DNA of 33,416 nucleotides from Alphaproteobacteria bacterium (GCA_003250275.1 QKGW01000561.1:1-33416), one strand, 5' to 3'; positions 25,563 through 33,141 are shown, numbered from the stretch's first letter. Made by a program: numbers and translations. The notes: a model not told the origin generated them from the sequence alone.

Positions 25563-26356
25563 ATCTGGAAATCTCCTTGCGCGGCCTCGCGCGTGGCGAA
25601 GAGCATGTCGTGGATGCGCGAGGCGGTGTCCTGGAACACGCGGCTGCCGATCGCGGCGCGGCCGAACTCGCGGCAGTCGATCTCGGCCCTGACCCGTCCG
25701 GGATGGGGCGAGAGCACGAGGATGCGGCTGCCGACGATCAGCGCTTCCTCGATCGAATGGGTGACGAACAGCATGGTGAAGCGGATGTCTTCCCACAGTC
25801 GCAGGAGGTCGTCCTGCATTTGCTGGCGGGTGAGGGCGTCGAGCGCAGCGAAGGGTTCGTCCATCAGGAGAATGTCGGGTTCCATGGCGAGCGCGCGGGC
25901 GATCGCGACGCGCTGCTTCATGCCGCCCGAGAGCATGTGCGGATGGACATCGGCGAATTTTGCGAGGCCGACGCGGGCGATCGCCTCCTCCGACCGGAGT
26001 TCCGCCGTGGCGCGATCGACGCGGCGGCTGGCGAGCAGGGGAAAAGTCACGTTCTGTCGCACCGTTTTCCACGGCAGCAACTGGTCGAATTCCTGGAACA
26101 CCATCATCCGGTCCGGTCCGGGTCCGGTCACCGCTTTGCCGCGCAGCCGCACCTCGCCCGCCTCGGGCTTGAGAAAACCGCCCACCGCCTTGAGAAGCGA
26201 CGATTTGCCGCATCCCGAGGGGCCGAGAAGGACGAAGCGCTCGCCCGCGCGCACCGAGAAGCCCACGCGCTCGGTGGCGGTGATGACGTGGTCGCGGGCG
26301 GCGTAACGCAGGGTTACGCCGTCCGCGAGCAGAAGGGGGTTCGTGCCGCCGCTCAA
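25559..26356 (-). CDS. Taurine/sulfonate-type ABC transporter ATPase (TauB/SsuB-like)
   Basis: A 265-aa ATPase. Walker A LLGPSGCGKSS (43-53), Q-loop MMVFQEFDQLLPW (84-96), signature LSGGMKQRVAIARAL (142-156), Walker B ILLMDEPFAALDALTRQQM (162-180) and H-loop LFVTHSIEEALIVGSRI. The QEFDQLLPWKTV wording and the C-terminal PGRVRAEIDCREFG are usual for NitT/TauT ATPases. I chose the TTG at 26354-26356, which overlaps the binding-protein stop (TTGA) and has GGAGG six bases upstream. No ATG lies near the family N-terminus. Confidence 0.92.
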   Translation of the reverse strand: MSGGTNPLLLADGVTLRYAARDHVITATERVGFSVRAGERFVLLGPSGCGKSSLLKAVGGFLKPEAGEVRLRGKAVTGPGPDRMMVFQEFDQLLPWKTVRQNVTFPLLASRRVDRATAELRSEEAIARVGLAKFADVHPHMLSGGMKQRVAIARALAMEPDILLMDEPFAALDALTRQQMQDDLLRLWEDIRFTMLFVTHSIEEALIVGSRILVLSPHPGRVRAEIDCREFGRAAIGSRVFQDTASRIHDMLFATREAAQGDFQI

Positions 26357-27354
26357 TTGCCGCCTCCGGCGTAGACGTCCTCGAAGAAAACGTCCTTCCA
26401 CGAGGTCACCGGATGCTTGATGGCTCCGACCTTGAACATGAACGCTCCGAACTTCTCCAGCCCGCGCGGTTGGGTGGTGAACTTGATCTCCGGGTCGGCG
26501 AGCAGGCGATCGAGCAGGGCGCGATCCAGGCTGCCCTTGTTCTGCGCCTGATAGATGTCCGCCGCCGCCTTGGGGTCCGCGCTGATCAGGTCCATGGCTT
26601 CCCGGAGTGCGGCGAGGAACGCCTTGTAGGTCTTCGGGCTGTCCTTGCGGTAGGCCTCGCGCGTCCAGATCAGGTTGAAGGTGTGCGGCCCGCCGAAGAC
26701 GTCGTAGGAACTCAGGACCTTGTGGATCTTCGGATCCTGAAGTTGCTGGTACTGGAACGGCGGACTGCCGAGGTTGGCGGTGATGTCGGTGCTCCCCGCG
26801 AGTAGCGCCGCGGTGGCGTCGGGGTGCGGCAGCGCGACGGTGTGCTTGTCGAGGATGTCGTACTTGTTCTCGCCGAACGCTTGCTCTGCAGCCATCTGAA
26901 GGATCCGCGCCTGGATGCCCACCTTGGGTGCGGGCAGGGCGATCTTGTCCTTGTCGGTGAAGTCCTTGATCGTCTTCACCGCCGGGTTGGTGGTGGTGAG
27001 GAACAGCGGCATGGTGTTGAGCGCCGCGATCGCCTTGACGTTGGCGTTGCCGTGAGTGCGGTCCCAGATCGTCAGCAGCGGGCCCACGCCGGCGGACCCG
27101 AGGTCGATGCTGCCGGAAAGCAGCGCGTCGTTCATCGCCGCCCCGCCCGAAAGCTTGACCCACTCGACCGAGATATCGATTCCCTCGGCCTTGCCATGCT
27201 TTTCGATCAATCCATGCTGGCGGATGACGTGGAGCGGCAGGTAGCCGAGGCCGTATTGCTCGGCGATGCGGATCGTTCCCTCGGCGTGTGCGGGAGCCGC
27301 CGCAGCGAGCAGGCTGCCGAGTGCCAATCCCGCGAAAAGCTGTTTCAGTCTCAT
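26353..27354 (-). CDS. Taurine/sulfonate-type ABC transporter substrate-binding protein
   Basis: A 333-aa periplasmic binding protein of the NitT/TauT family. A signal peptide (MRLKQLFAGLALGSLLAAAA, cleavage after PAHA) precedes IRIAEQYGLGYLPLHVIRQHGLIEKHGK. The LSGGAAMNDALLSGSIDLGSAGVGP segment and the C-terminal AFMFKVGAIKHPVTSWKDVFF are typical of this class. The ligand is unknown; taurine, alkanesulfonates, nitrate or thiamine precursors are all bound by relatives. The sulfur setting favours a sulfonate. I chose ATG 27352-27354 (GGGGGAAG four bases upstream) over the TTG 21 bases earlier because it starts the signal peptide. It is the first gene of the operon. Confidence 0.9.
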   Translation of the reverse strand: MRLKQLFAGLALGSLLAAAAPAHAEGTIRIAEQYGLGYLPLHVIRQHGLIEKHGKAEGIDISVEWVKLSGGAAMNDALLSGSIDLGSAGVGPLLTIWDRTHGNANVKAIAALNTMPLFLTTTNPAVKTIKDFTDKDKIALPAPKVGIQARILQMAAEQAFGENKYDILDKHTVALPHPDATAALLAGSTDITANLGSPPFQYQQLQDPKIHKVLSSYDVFGGPHTFNLIWTREAYRKDSPKTYKAFLAALREAMDLISADPKAAADIYQAQNKGSLDRALLDRLLADPEIKFTTQPRGLEKFGAFMFKVGAIKHPVTSWKDVFFEDVYAGGGN

Positions 27355-27405
27355 GCGTCTTCCCCCTTGTGGCAATGGACGGCGAACCAGCGCCGACAGC
27401 CAAAA

Positions 27406-27434
27406 ACGCTAGGTGCGGCAAAATGCCATGTCAA
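27406..27434 (-). promoter_or_regulatory. Candidate promoter of the sulfonate-importer operon
   Basis: On the minus strand a perfect TTGACA -35 (complement of 27429-27434) is followed after 17 bases by TAGCGT (complement of 27406-27411), 52 bases before the binding-protein ATG. The spacer contains the palindrome GGCAAAATGCC (27417-27427), a possible operator between the promoter elements. The -35 is excellent and the -10 moderate. Confidence 0.5.
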
Positions 27435-27666
27435 ATTATTTAATAAACAAATAAATTACGTGAAATAAGAGCATTGCGCATAACACATTGATATCAAGTC
27501 TATCATTCGTGCGAAAATGGCGGCCGCGCTTGTGGTGGAGCTGCTGTCCTTTCGCGGAATTTTGCGAGATTCATGTAAAAAATCGTCTAACAACAAAAAA
27601 ATTGTGGGAATCGGGATGGGGGTATCGTATAGCTCGTGTGGAACATGAGCCAGTCAGGGGGAGGCG
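27435..27666 (+). other. AT-rich divergent intergenic region before the hcyS operon
   Basis: The region between the two divergent sulfur operons is markedly AT-rich at 27430-27505. It contains the perfect 10-bp palindrome TTGATATCAA (27488-27497), a plausible regulator site. I could not choose a convincing promoter for the plus-strand operon; TTGTGG (27602-27607) with TATCGT (27623-27628) is the best weak pair, with a short 15-base spacer. A 43-codon frame from 27517 is open but has no good start signal and no recognisable content. Confidence 0.4.
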
Positions 27667-27876
27667 ATGAGCATTACCGTCAATGGAGAGATCGCTCCGT
27701 TCACACCGGAGCAAACGATCGCGGAGCTTCTCGACGACCGCGGCGTCGGCGCCGACGCGCCGGTCGCGGTGCAGCGCAACGGAGCGTTCGTCGCGCCCGG
27801 AGCCTTCGCGGAAACCGTGCTCGCGGACGGCGACGTCGTGGAATACCTGTTCTTTCTCGGAGGAGGGCGGCCGTGA
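27667..27876 (+). CDS. hcyS: ThiS/HcyS-like sulfur carrier protein with masked C-terminus
   Basis: A 69-aa beta-grasp (ubiquitin-like) protein of the ThiS/MoaD family: MSITVNGEIAPFTPEQTIAE, a central AVQRNGAFV strand, DGDVVEYLFFLGGGRP at the end. Carriers of this type are adenylated and thiocarboxylated at a C-terminal GG. Here the GGG (65-67) is followed by Arg-Pro, so the extra residues must be removed before activation. The JAMM protease encoded in the same operon is the obvious candidate. In Wolinella the equivalent HcyS thiocarboxylate donates sulfide to MetY. GGGGGAGG lies just before the ATG. The stop overlaps the next start (GTGA). Confidence 0.85.
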   Translation: MSITVNGEIAPFTPEQTIAELLDDRGVGADAPVAVQRNGAFVAPGAFAETVLADGDVVEYLFFLGGGRP

Positions 27877-29138
27877 GCCGCGGGTTCGCCACCCTCGCGG
27901 TGCACGGGCCCGTGCCAGGCCGGGCCGGGCAGGAGGGGACGTTGCGGCCGCCGGTCTACGACAACGCCGCTTTCGCCTTTGCCTCCGCCGCCGACATGCA
28001 GGCGGCGTTCGAGGGACGGCTGGCGGCGCACGCCTATTCGCGGGTATCCAACCCCACGGTACAGGCGTTCGAGGAGCGGGTCGCGGCCCTGGCCGGAGCG
28101 CGCGGCGCGCTCGCGGTGGCTTCGGGCATGGCGGCGATCGCCAACGTCGTTCTGGCGCTGGGGGAGAGCGGTGCGAACGTCGTCACCACCCGTCACGTGT
28201 TCGGCAACACCGCCTCGCTGTTCGCGCAGACGCTCGCGCCCTGGGGGCTCGAGGTGCGGTTCGCCGACTTCACCGCACCGGAGGCGGTGGCCGCGGCGAT
28301 CGACGGGCGCACGTGCGCGGTGTTCTTCGAAACCATCACCAATCCACAGATGGAGGTGGCCGACGCCCGCGCCATCGCTTCGGCCGCCCACGCGCGCGGC
28401 GTGCCGGTGGTGGCCGACGGCACCGCCACGACGCCCTACCTTTTCGACGCCAAGACGTTCGGCATCGACGTCGAGGTGATCTCCTCGACCAAATACATGT
28501 CGGGCGGCGCCACTTCGATCGGCGGCGTGATCCTCGATTACGGCAGCTTCGACTGGAGCAGATCGCCGCGCCTTGCCGAATCGGCGCGGCGCTTCGGTCC
28601 CCATGCGCTGCTGTTCGCATTGCGGCGCGAGGTCTATCGCAACCTCGGCGCCTGTCTCGCCCCCCATGCCGCGTTCCTTCAGACCCTCGGTCTCGAAACC
28701 CTGGCGCTGCGTGTCGGTGCGAGCTGCGCCAACGCGCGTAGCCTCGCCAACTGGCTCGAAGGCCGCCCGGAGGTGCTGAGGGTCAACTATCCCGGACTCG
28801 CAAGCTCGGCGTTCCACGCGCTTGCACGGGCACAGTTCCCGCGCGGCACCGGCGGCATTCTGACGTTCGACCTCGGCGGCAAGGCGGAGGCGTTCGCGTT
28901 CATGGATGCGCTGACGCTGATCCGCCGCGCCACCAACGTCCACGACAACAAGACGCTGATCATTCATCCGGCGAGCACGATCTTCTGCGACTACGGGCCC
29001 GAGGAGCGGCTGGCGATGGGAGTCTCCGACGCCACTCTGCGTCTTTCGACGGGCATCGAGGACGGCCCCGATCTGATCGCCGATCTCGAACGTGGGCTCG
29101 CGGCGGTCGCGGCCGTGCGCTTGGGGGGTGCAGCATGA
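27873..29138 (+). CDS. metY: O-acetylhomoserine sulfhydrylase-type PLP enzyme (MetY-like)
   Basis: A 421-aa Cys/Met-metabolism PLP enzyme. Signatures: GTLRPPVYDNAAFAF (22-36), YSRVSNPTVQAFEERVAALAG, ASGMAA (83-88), FFETITNPQMEV (151-162), VADGTATTPYL (180-190), the PLP lysine K207 in ISSTKYMSGG, and DNKTLIIHPASTIF near the C-terminus. These fit O-acetylhomoserine sulfhydrylase, which replaces the acetate of O-acetylhomoserine with sulfide to give homocysteine. In the Wolinella pathway the sulfide comes from HcyS thiocarboxylate rather than free sulfide. A GTG start at 27873 overlaps hcyS and has GGAGGAGGG upstream. Its stop overlaps the E1-like gene (ATGA). It is distinct from the two other family members in this window. 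Confidence 0.9.
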   Translation: MSRGFATLAVHGPVPGRAGQEGTLRPPVYDNAAFAFASAADMQAAFEGRLAAHAYSRVSNPTVQAFEERVAALAGARGALAVASGMAAIANVVLALGESGANVVTTRHVFGNTASLFAQTLAPWGLEVRFADFTAPEAVAAAIDGRTCAVFFETITNPQMEVADARAIASAAHARGVPVVADGTATTPYLFDAKTFGIDVEVISSTKYMSGGATSIGGVILDYGSFDWSRSPRLAESARRFGPHALLFALRREVYRNLGACLAPHAAFLQTLGLETLALRVGASCANARSLANWLEGRPEVLRVNYPGLASSAFHALARAQFPRGTGGILTFDLGGKAEAFAFMDALTLIRRATNVHDNKTLIIHPASTIFCDYGPEERLAMGVSDATLRLSTGIEDGPDLIADLERGLAAVAAVRLGGAA

Positions 29139-29953
29139 TCGATTTCACCGACGAGCGGCTGGAGCGCTACAGCCGACACATTCTTCTGAGGGACGTGGGC
29201 ATCGCCGGACAGCAGCGGCTCTGGAATGGCCGGGTGCTGGTGGTCGGCGCCGGCGGGCTCGGCGCTCCTGTCGCGCTTTATCTCGCCGCCGCCGGGGTCG
29301 GCACCCTCGGCATTGCCGACGCCGATGCGGTGGATCTTTCCAACCTCCAGCGCCAGGTGATCCACTTCACCCCCGACGTCGGCAAGCCGAAGGTCCGCTC
29401 GGCGGCGGAGAAGATCGCGCTCCTCAACCCGGATGTGACGGTGCGGCAGCACCATGAATTCCTTACCGCCGACAATATCCTCGACACCATCGCCGATTAC
29501 GACTTCGTCATCGACGGCACCGACAGCTTCGGTGCCAAGTTCCTGATCAACGACGCCTGCGTGATCGCCGGCAAGCCGTTCTCCCACGGCGGCATCCTGC
29601 GCTTCCGAGGCCAGACGATGACGGTGCTGCCGGGGAAGTCCGCCTGCTATCGCTGCGTCTTCGGCGCGCCACCGCCGCCCGGAACCGCGCCGACATGCTC
29701 GCAGGCCGGGGTGCTGGGCGCGATCGCGGGAATGCTCGGCACCATCCAGGCCGCCGAGGCGCTGAAGTTCTTCACCGGTGCCGGCACGCCGCTCGCCGAC
29801 GCGCTGCTTACCTTCGATGCGCTCGACATGAATTTCCGCAAGGTGCCGCTGAAGCGTAACGCCGCCTGCCCGGTGTGCGGGGCGCGCCCGACCATCCTGA
29901 CGCCCGAGGACGCCGCACCGGAAGTCTGCGATCTCGAGGGGGTGCGCGCATGA
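29135..29953 (+). CDS. hcyF: ThiF/MoeB/HcyF-like E1 adenylyltransferase
   Basis: A 272-aa E1-like enzyme. The N-terminal RYSRHILLRDVG and GAGGLGAPVALYLAAAGVG (38-56) form the ATP site, with D62, NLQRQ (70-74) and K86. D127/D130 lie in VIDGTDSF. Two zinc-binding CxxC pairs are present, C171/C174 and C245/C248, and C188 in PTCSQAGVLG sits in the mobile loop region. It would adenylate the C-terminal glycine of the ThiS-like carrier so that sulfide can form the thiocarboxylate. No rhodanese domain is attached, unlike some MoeB/ThiF fusions, consistent with sulfur coming from the co-encoded sulfite reductase. It overlaps its neighbours by 4 bases on both sides. Confidence 0.92.
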   Translation: MIDFTDERLERYSRHILLRDVGIAGQQRLWNGRVLVVGAGGLGAPVALYLAAAGVGTLGIADADAVDLSNLQRQVIHFTPDVGKPKVRSAAEKIALLNPDVTVRQHHEFLTADNILDTIADYDFVIDGTDSFGAKFLINDACVIAGKPFSHGGILRFRGQTMTVLPGKSACYRCVFGAPPPPGTAPTCSQAGVLGAIAGMLGTIQAAEALKFFTGAGTPLADALLTFDALDMNFRKVPLKRNAACPVCGARPTILTPEDAAPEVCDLEGVRA

Positions 29954-30351
29954 GCTTGACGGTTTCCCGTGCGGCGCTCGCCGAGATGATCGCCCACGCC
30001 CGCGCCGACTTGCCCAACGAAGCCTGCGGCTATCTCGGCGAGAAGGGCGGCGTGGTCGGCCGGGTGATCCGCCTCACCAATGCCGACGCGTCGCCCGAGC
30101 ACTACAGTCTGCTTCCTGCCGAGCAATTCGCGGCGGTGCGGGCGTTGCGCTCCGAGGGCTTCGTCTTGCGTGCGGTCTACCACAGCCACCCGGAAAGTCC
30201 GGCGCGGATGTCGGCGGAGGACCTGCGTCTCGCCGCCGATCCAGGTCTCAGCTACGTCATCGTTTCGCTGGAGGCGGCGGAACCGGTGATCAAATCTTTC
30301 AGAGTCGACGGGACGGCGGGGGAGGAAGAGCTCCACGCCGCCGAGGAGTGA
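29950..30351 (+). CDS. hcyD: JAMM metalloprotease (HcyD/Mec-like)
   Basis: A 133-aa Mov34/MPN/JAB1 zinc protease. E24 (PNEACGYL) and HSHPESPARMSAED give the full JAMM set: H78, H80, S88 and D91, with E24 as the general base. Relatives trim sulfur-carrier proteins: Mec in mycobacteria cleaves the CysO-cysteine adduct and HcyD in Wolinella removes the C-terminal residue of HcyS. The carrier encoded here ends GGGRP, so cleavage after the diglycine is the predicted job. The start ATG 29950 overlaps the E1 stop (ATGA) and the gene ends 5 bases before the sulfite reductase ATG, indicating tight co-translation. Confidence 0.9.
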   Translation: MSLTVSRAALAEMIAHARADLPNEACGYLGEKGGVVGRVIRLTNADASPEHYSLLPAEQFAAVRALRSEGFVLRAVYHSHPESPARMSAEDLRLAADPGLSYVIVSLEAAEPVIKSFRVDGTAGEEELHAAEE

Positions 30352-30356
30352 ATGCG

Positions 30357-32657
30357 ATGTTCTACCAGATACCCGACAACCTCGCCGCCGAATTGGCGGA
30401 ACTCGAAAGTCACGTGGAGCGCTTCCGCGCGGGCGAGCTGGACGCGGCGTCGTTCAAGGCGCGGCGGGTGCCGTTCGGCTGCTACGAGCAGCGCCGCGAC
30501 GACACCTACATGGTGCGCATCCGCGCCACCGGCGGCGCGGTCACGCCCGCGCAGCTCCGCGCCATCGGCGAGATCTCCGAACGCTACCGTTCACCCTCGA
30601 TCCACGTCACCACCCGGCAGGAGTTTCAGATTCACGACCTCGACCTCGAAAGCGTGGTCCCGGCGATGCGAGACCTCCTTGCAGCCGGACTTTCCACGCG
30701 TGGCGGCGGCGGCAATACGGTGCGTAACATCATGATCTCACCCGGCGCCGGGGTGGAAGCCGACGAGGTTTTCGATCCCTCGGGTCACGCCTTCGCGCTC
30801 ACCGACCGCCTGATCGCCGAGGGCGATTCCTGGAACCTGCCGCGCAAGCTCAAGATCGCTTTTTCCAACTCGGATGCCGACACCGCCTATGCCGAGTTCA
30901 ACGATCTCGGTTTCGTTGCGCGCATCGAGAATGGCGTGCGGGGATTCCGGGTGTTCGTCGCCGGCGGGCTCGGCACCAAGCCGGAGGTCGGCCACCTGCT
31001 GCACGAGTTCGTCCCCGAAACCGACGTCTACCTCGTTGCCGCGGCGGTCAAGCGTCTGTTCGACAAGAACGGCAACCGCAAGAACCGCAATGCCGCGCGC
31101 CTGCGCTTCCTCTGGCGCAAGATCGGCGCGGAGGCGTTTCGTGCCCTCTACGAGGCCGAGCGCGCCGCCCTCGCCGCCGGGAATCCGCCGCCGCTGGTGG
31201 CGAAGACTTTTCCGGAGAGCGCCCGTCCGGCGGTCGCCGCCGCCTGCGATCCCGACGATGCCGAAGCCTTCGGTCTGTGGCGGCGGAGATACGTCCAACC
31301 CCAGCCGCAGCCTGGGCTGGTTTCGGTGGTGTTGCCCGCTTCCCTCGGCAACCTCGGCAACGCCGACATGGTTCGTCTTGCCGGGTTTCTCGAATCTCTG
31401 GGCCCGCACACCGTGCGCGCGACCTTCGGCCAGAATTTGCGGCTGCGGAACATCCCCGAGAGTCTGCTGCCCGATCTCTGGGCCCTGGTGCGCGGGTTCG
31501 ATCCGTTGGCGTCTCGGCCGCGCACGCTCGCCGACGCGATCGCCTGCACCGGCGCGGACACCTGCAAGCTCGGCATGTGCCGTCCCAAGGGCGCGCTCGC
31601 CGCGATCACCGGCGCGCTCGCCAAATCCGGCCTGGGGCTCGACGAAATTCCCGGTTTCCGCCTCAACGTTTCCGGCTGCCCCAACACCTGCGGTCAGCAT
31701 ATGCTTGCCGATCTCGGCCTGTTCGGGGGCGCGGGGCGCAAGGGGCAACGCCTTTATCCCGCCTACATGGTGGTGGCGGGGGCGGAGATCGGGGCGGGCA
31801 GGGCGCGTCTGGCGCGGAGCTTCGCGCGCGTTCCCGCACGCGATCTGCCGAAGTTCGTCGTCGACGTGGCGCGCACCTGGCTGGCCAAGCGCGGTGCCTA
31901 CGCCTCGTTCGCCGACTACGTGGACGGTGCGGGCGCAGACGATATCCGGGCCGCAGTGGCGCGCTTCGCCGACGTGCCCGCCTTTGAGGACGACAAGAAC
32001 TATTATTACGACTGGGGCGACGACGAGGTGTTCTCGTTCGTCGGGCGTGGGAGCGGCGAATGCTCGGCAGGCCTGTTCGATCTCATCGACGTGGATCTCA
32101 AGGGCGCCCGCGCGTTGGTCGCCCTCCCGCCGGAGCAGGAAACCCTGCGGGAACTGGCGCTGCGCTGCGCCCGCGCGCTCTTGATCTCCCGGGGGGTCGA
32201 GCCCGCCGACGATGGCGAGGTGTTCGCCTATTTCACCAAGCACTTCATTTCCGCCGGACTGATCCCCGAGCGCTTCCGCGCGGCGGTGGTGGCGGCGCAA
32301 AAGGGTGCTCCCCTGGGGGAGCACCACGGCGATCTGGTCGCGCTGCTACGCGTGGTGGAGGAACTTTACGACAATATGGACGCCTCGCTCCGTTTCCCCG
32401 GCGAGAGCGGAGCGGTGGCGTTCGCCGTGCCTGTCGCGGCTTTGGAGCGTGACTACAGTACCGTTGCCTGCCCCCTCAATTTCGTGAAGGTCAAGTTTGA
32501 TCTGGAAACCATCCGGGCGGGGGAGACCCTCAAAGTCATTCTCGGAGATGGTGAACCTATCCGCAACGTCCCGCCCTCGATCGCGTCGGAAGGACACAAG
32601 GTGCTCAGCCAGACCCGCACGGGCGATGTTTGGGAAGTTCTGATCGAGAAGGTCTGA
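30357..32657 (+). CDS. sir: Siroheme sulfite reductase fused to a helical domain and a C-terminal TusA domain
   Basis: A 766-aa fusion. Residues ~1-560 are a nitrite/sulfite reductase hemoprotein: IHVTTRQEFQIHDL (82-95), LPRKLKIAFS (161-170), cluster/siroheme cysteines C397, C403, C441 and C445 (CTGADTC and CPNTC). Residues ~565-680 (GSGECSAGLFDLIDVDLKGAR onward) are helical and occur beside sulfite/APS reductases in other proteins. Residues ~697-766 are a TusA/SirA fold with the CPLN motif at C705 (usual CPxP), then NVPPSIASEGHKV. Electrons probably come from ferredoxin because no flavoprotein is encoded here. The predicted job is sulfite to sulfide, with the TusA Cys perhaps holding or passing sulfur to the carrier. 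I prefer ATG 30357 (GAGGAG 8 bases upstream) to GTG 30348. Confidence 0.9.
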   Translation: MFYQIPDNLAAELAELESHVERFRAGELDAASFKARRVPFGCYEQRRDDTYMVRIRATGGAVTPAQLRAIGEISERYRSPSIHVTTRQEFQIHDLDLESVVPAMRDLLAAGLSTRGGGGNTVRNIMISPGAGVEADEVFDPSGHAFALTDRLIAEGDSWNLPRKLKIAFSNSDADTAYAEFNDLGFVARIENGVRGFRVFVAGGLGTKPEVGHLLHEFVPETDVYLVAAAVKRLFDKNGNRKNRNAARLRFLWRKIGAEAFRALYEAERAALAAGNPPPLVAKTFPESARPAVAAACDPDDAEAFGLWRRRYVQPQPQPGLVSVVLPASLGNLGNADMVRLAGFLESLGPHTVRATFGQNLRLRNIPESLLPDLWALVRGFDPLASRPRTLADAIACTGADTCKLGMCRPKGALAAITGALAKSGLGLDEIPGFRLNVSGCPNTCGQHMLADLGLFGGAGRKGQRLYPAYMVVAGAEIGAGRARLARSFARVPARDLPKFVVDVARTWLAKRGAYASFADYVDGAGADDIRAAVARFADVPAFEDDKNYYYDWGDDEVFSFVGRGSGECSAGLFDLIDVDLKGARALVALPPEQETLRELALRCARALLISRGVEPADDGEVFAYFTKHFISAGLIPERFRAAVVAAQKGAPLGEHHGDLVALLRVVEELYDNMDASLRFPGESGAVAFAVPVAALERDYSTVACPLNFVKVKFDLETIRAGETLKVILGDGEPIRNVPPSIASEGHKVLSQTRTGDVWEVLIEKV

Positions 32658-32705
32658 GAGTTGCCCCGTATGGAAGTGGATACCGGAAGGCCGTGCGGGA
32701 CCGGA

Positions 32706-32807
32706 TCAGACCATCGGCACGCCGCCGCACACCGGTAGATACGCGCCGGTGATGAAGCTGGCCTGATCGGAGCAGAGGAGGAGCGCCGCGACGTTGTTCG
32801 TCAGCAT
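32706..32807 (-). pseudogene. C-terminal remnant of a short-chain dehydrogenase (SDR)
   Basis: The last 33 codons before a TGA read NNVAALLLCSDQASFITGAYLPVCGGVPMV, the usual end of classical SDR oxidoreductases (SDQASFITGAYLPVDGG; here C replaces D). The TGxxxxK/YxxxK core and Rossmann N-terminus are absent. An ATG at 32805-32807 has GGAGGAACC upstream, but the fragment could not be an enzyme. The 48 bases between the sulfite reductase stop and this remnant hold nothing recognisable. Confidence 0.7.
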
Positions 32808-33085
32808 TTCGGTTCCTCCTCGTGAACACTGTCCAGATAGAAGCGCTTCGGTTTTCTCAGGGGGCGGCCGACGCGCGAACGACTGCGCGACCATGTTGCG
32901 CAGGTGGCAGGAAACGCCGAACTGCCACGGTGTGTTGAATGCGGCGCGGTCGGTCGAGCTGGTCACCGTCCGCCCGAGAATGTTGTCGCCGCCCTTGTTG
33001 CGGGTCAGGCGCGCGATGCTTTCGATCGCCCGGTCGACGATCGCGAGGAAGGCGCTGGGGAAGAACCCTCCGACGAGAAATCGTT
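32808..33085 (-). other. Unrecognised open coding remnant upstream of the SDR tail
   Basis: On the minus strand the frame of the SDR tail stays open back to a stop at about 33085. Its middle reads as protein-like sequence (for example AIVDRAIESIARLTRNKGGD and TPWQFGVSCHLRNMVAQS), then degenerates through a Pro/Arg-rich stretch into the SDR tail. I do not recognise the family and no good start is visible. It is probably a fusion scar of two gene remnants. Confidence 0.35.
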
Positions 33086-33141
33086 AGGCCGCTGTTTCGA
33101 AGATCAGTTTGAGGTGGTTGCGCGCCCCCCAACCAAAACAA

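Noticed and set aside
27517..27648. 43-codon plus-strand frame before hcyS, considered as a second attenuator leader peptide
   Set aside because: No ribosome binding site, only two scattered Cys codons, and a composition unlike a leader peptide.
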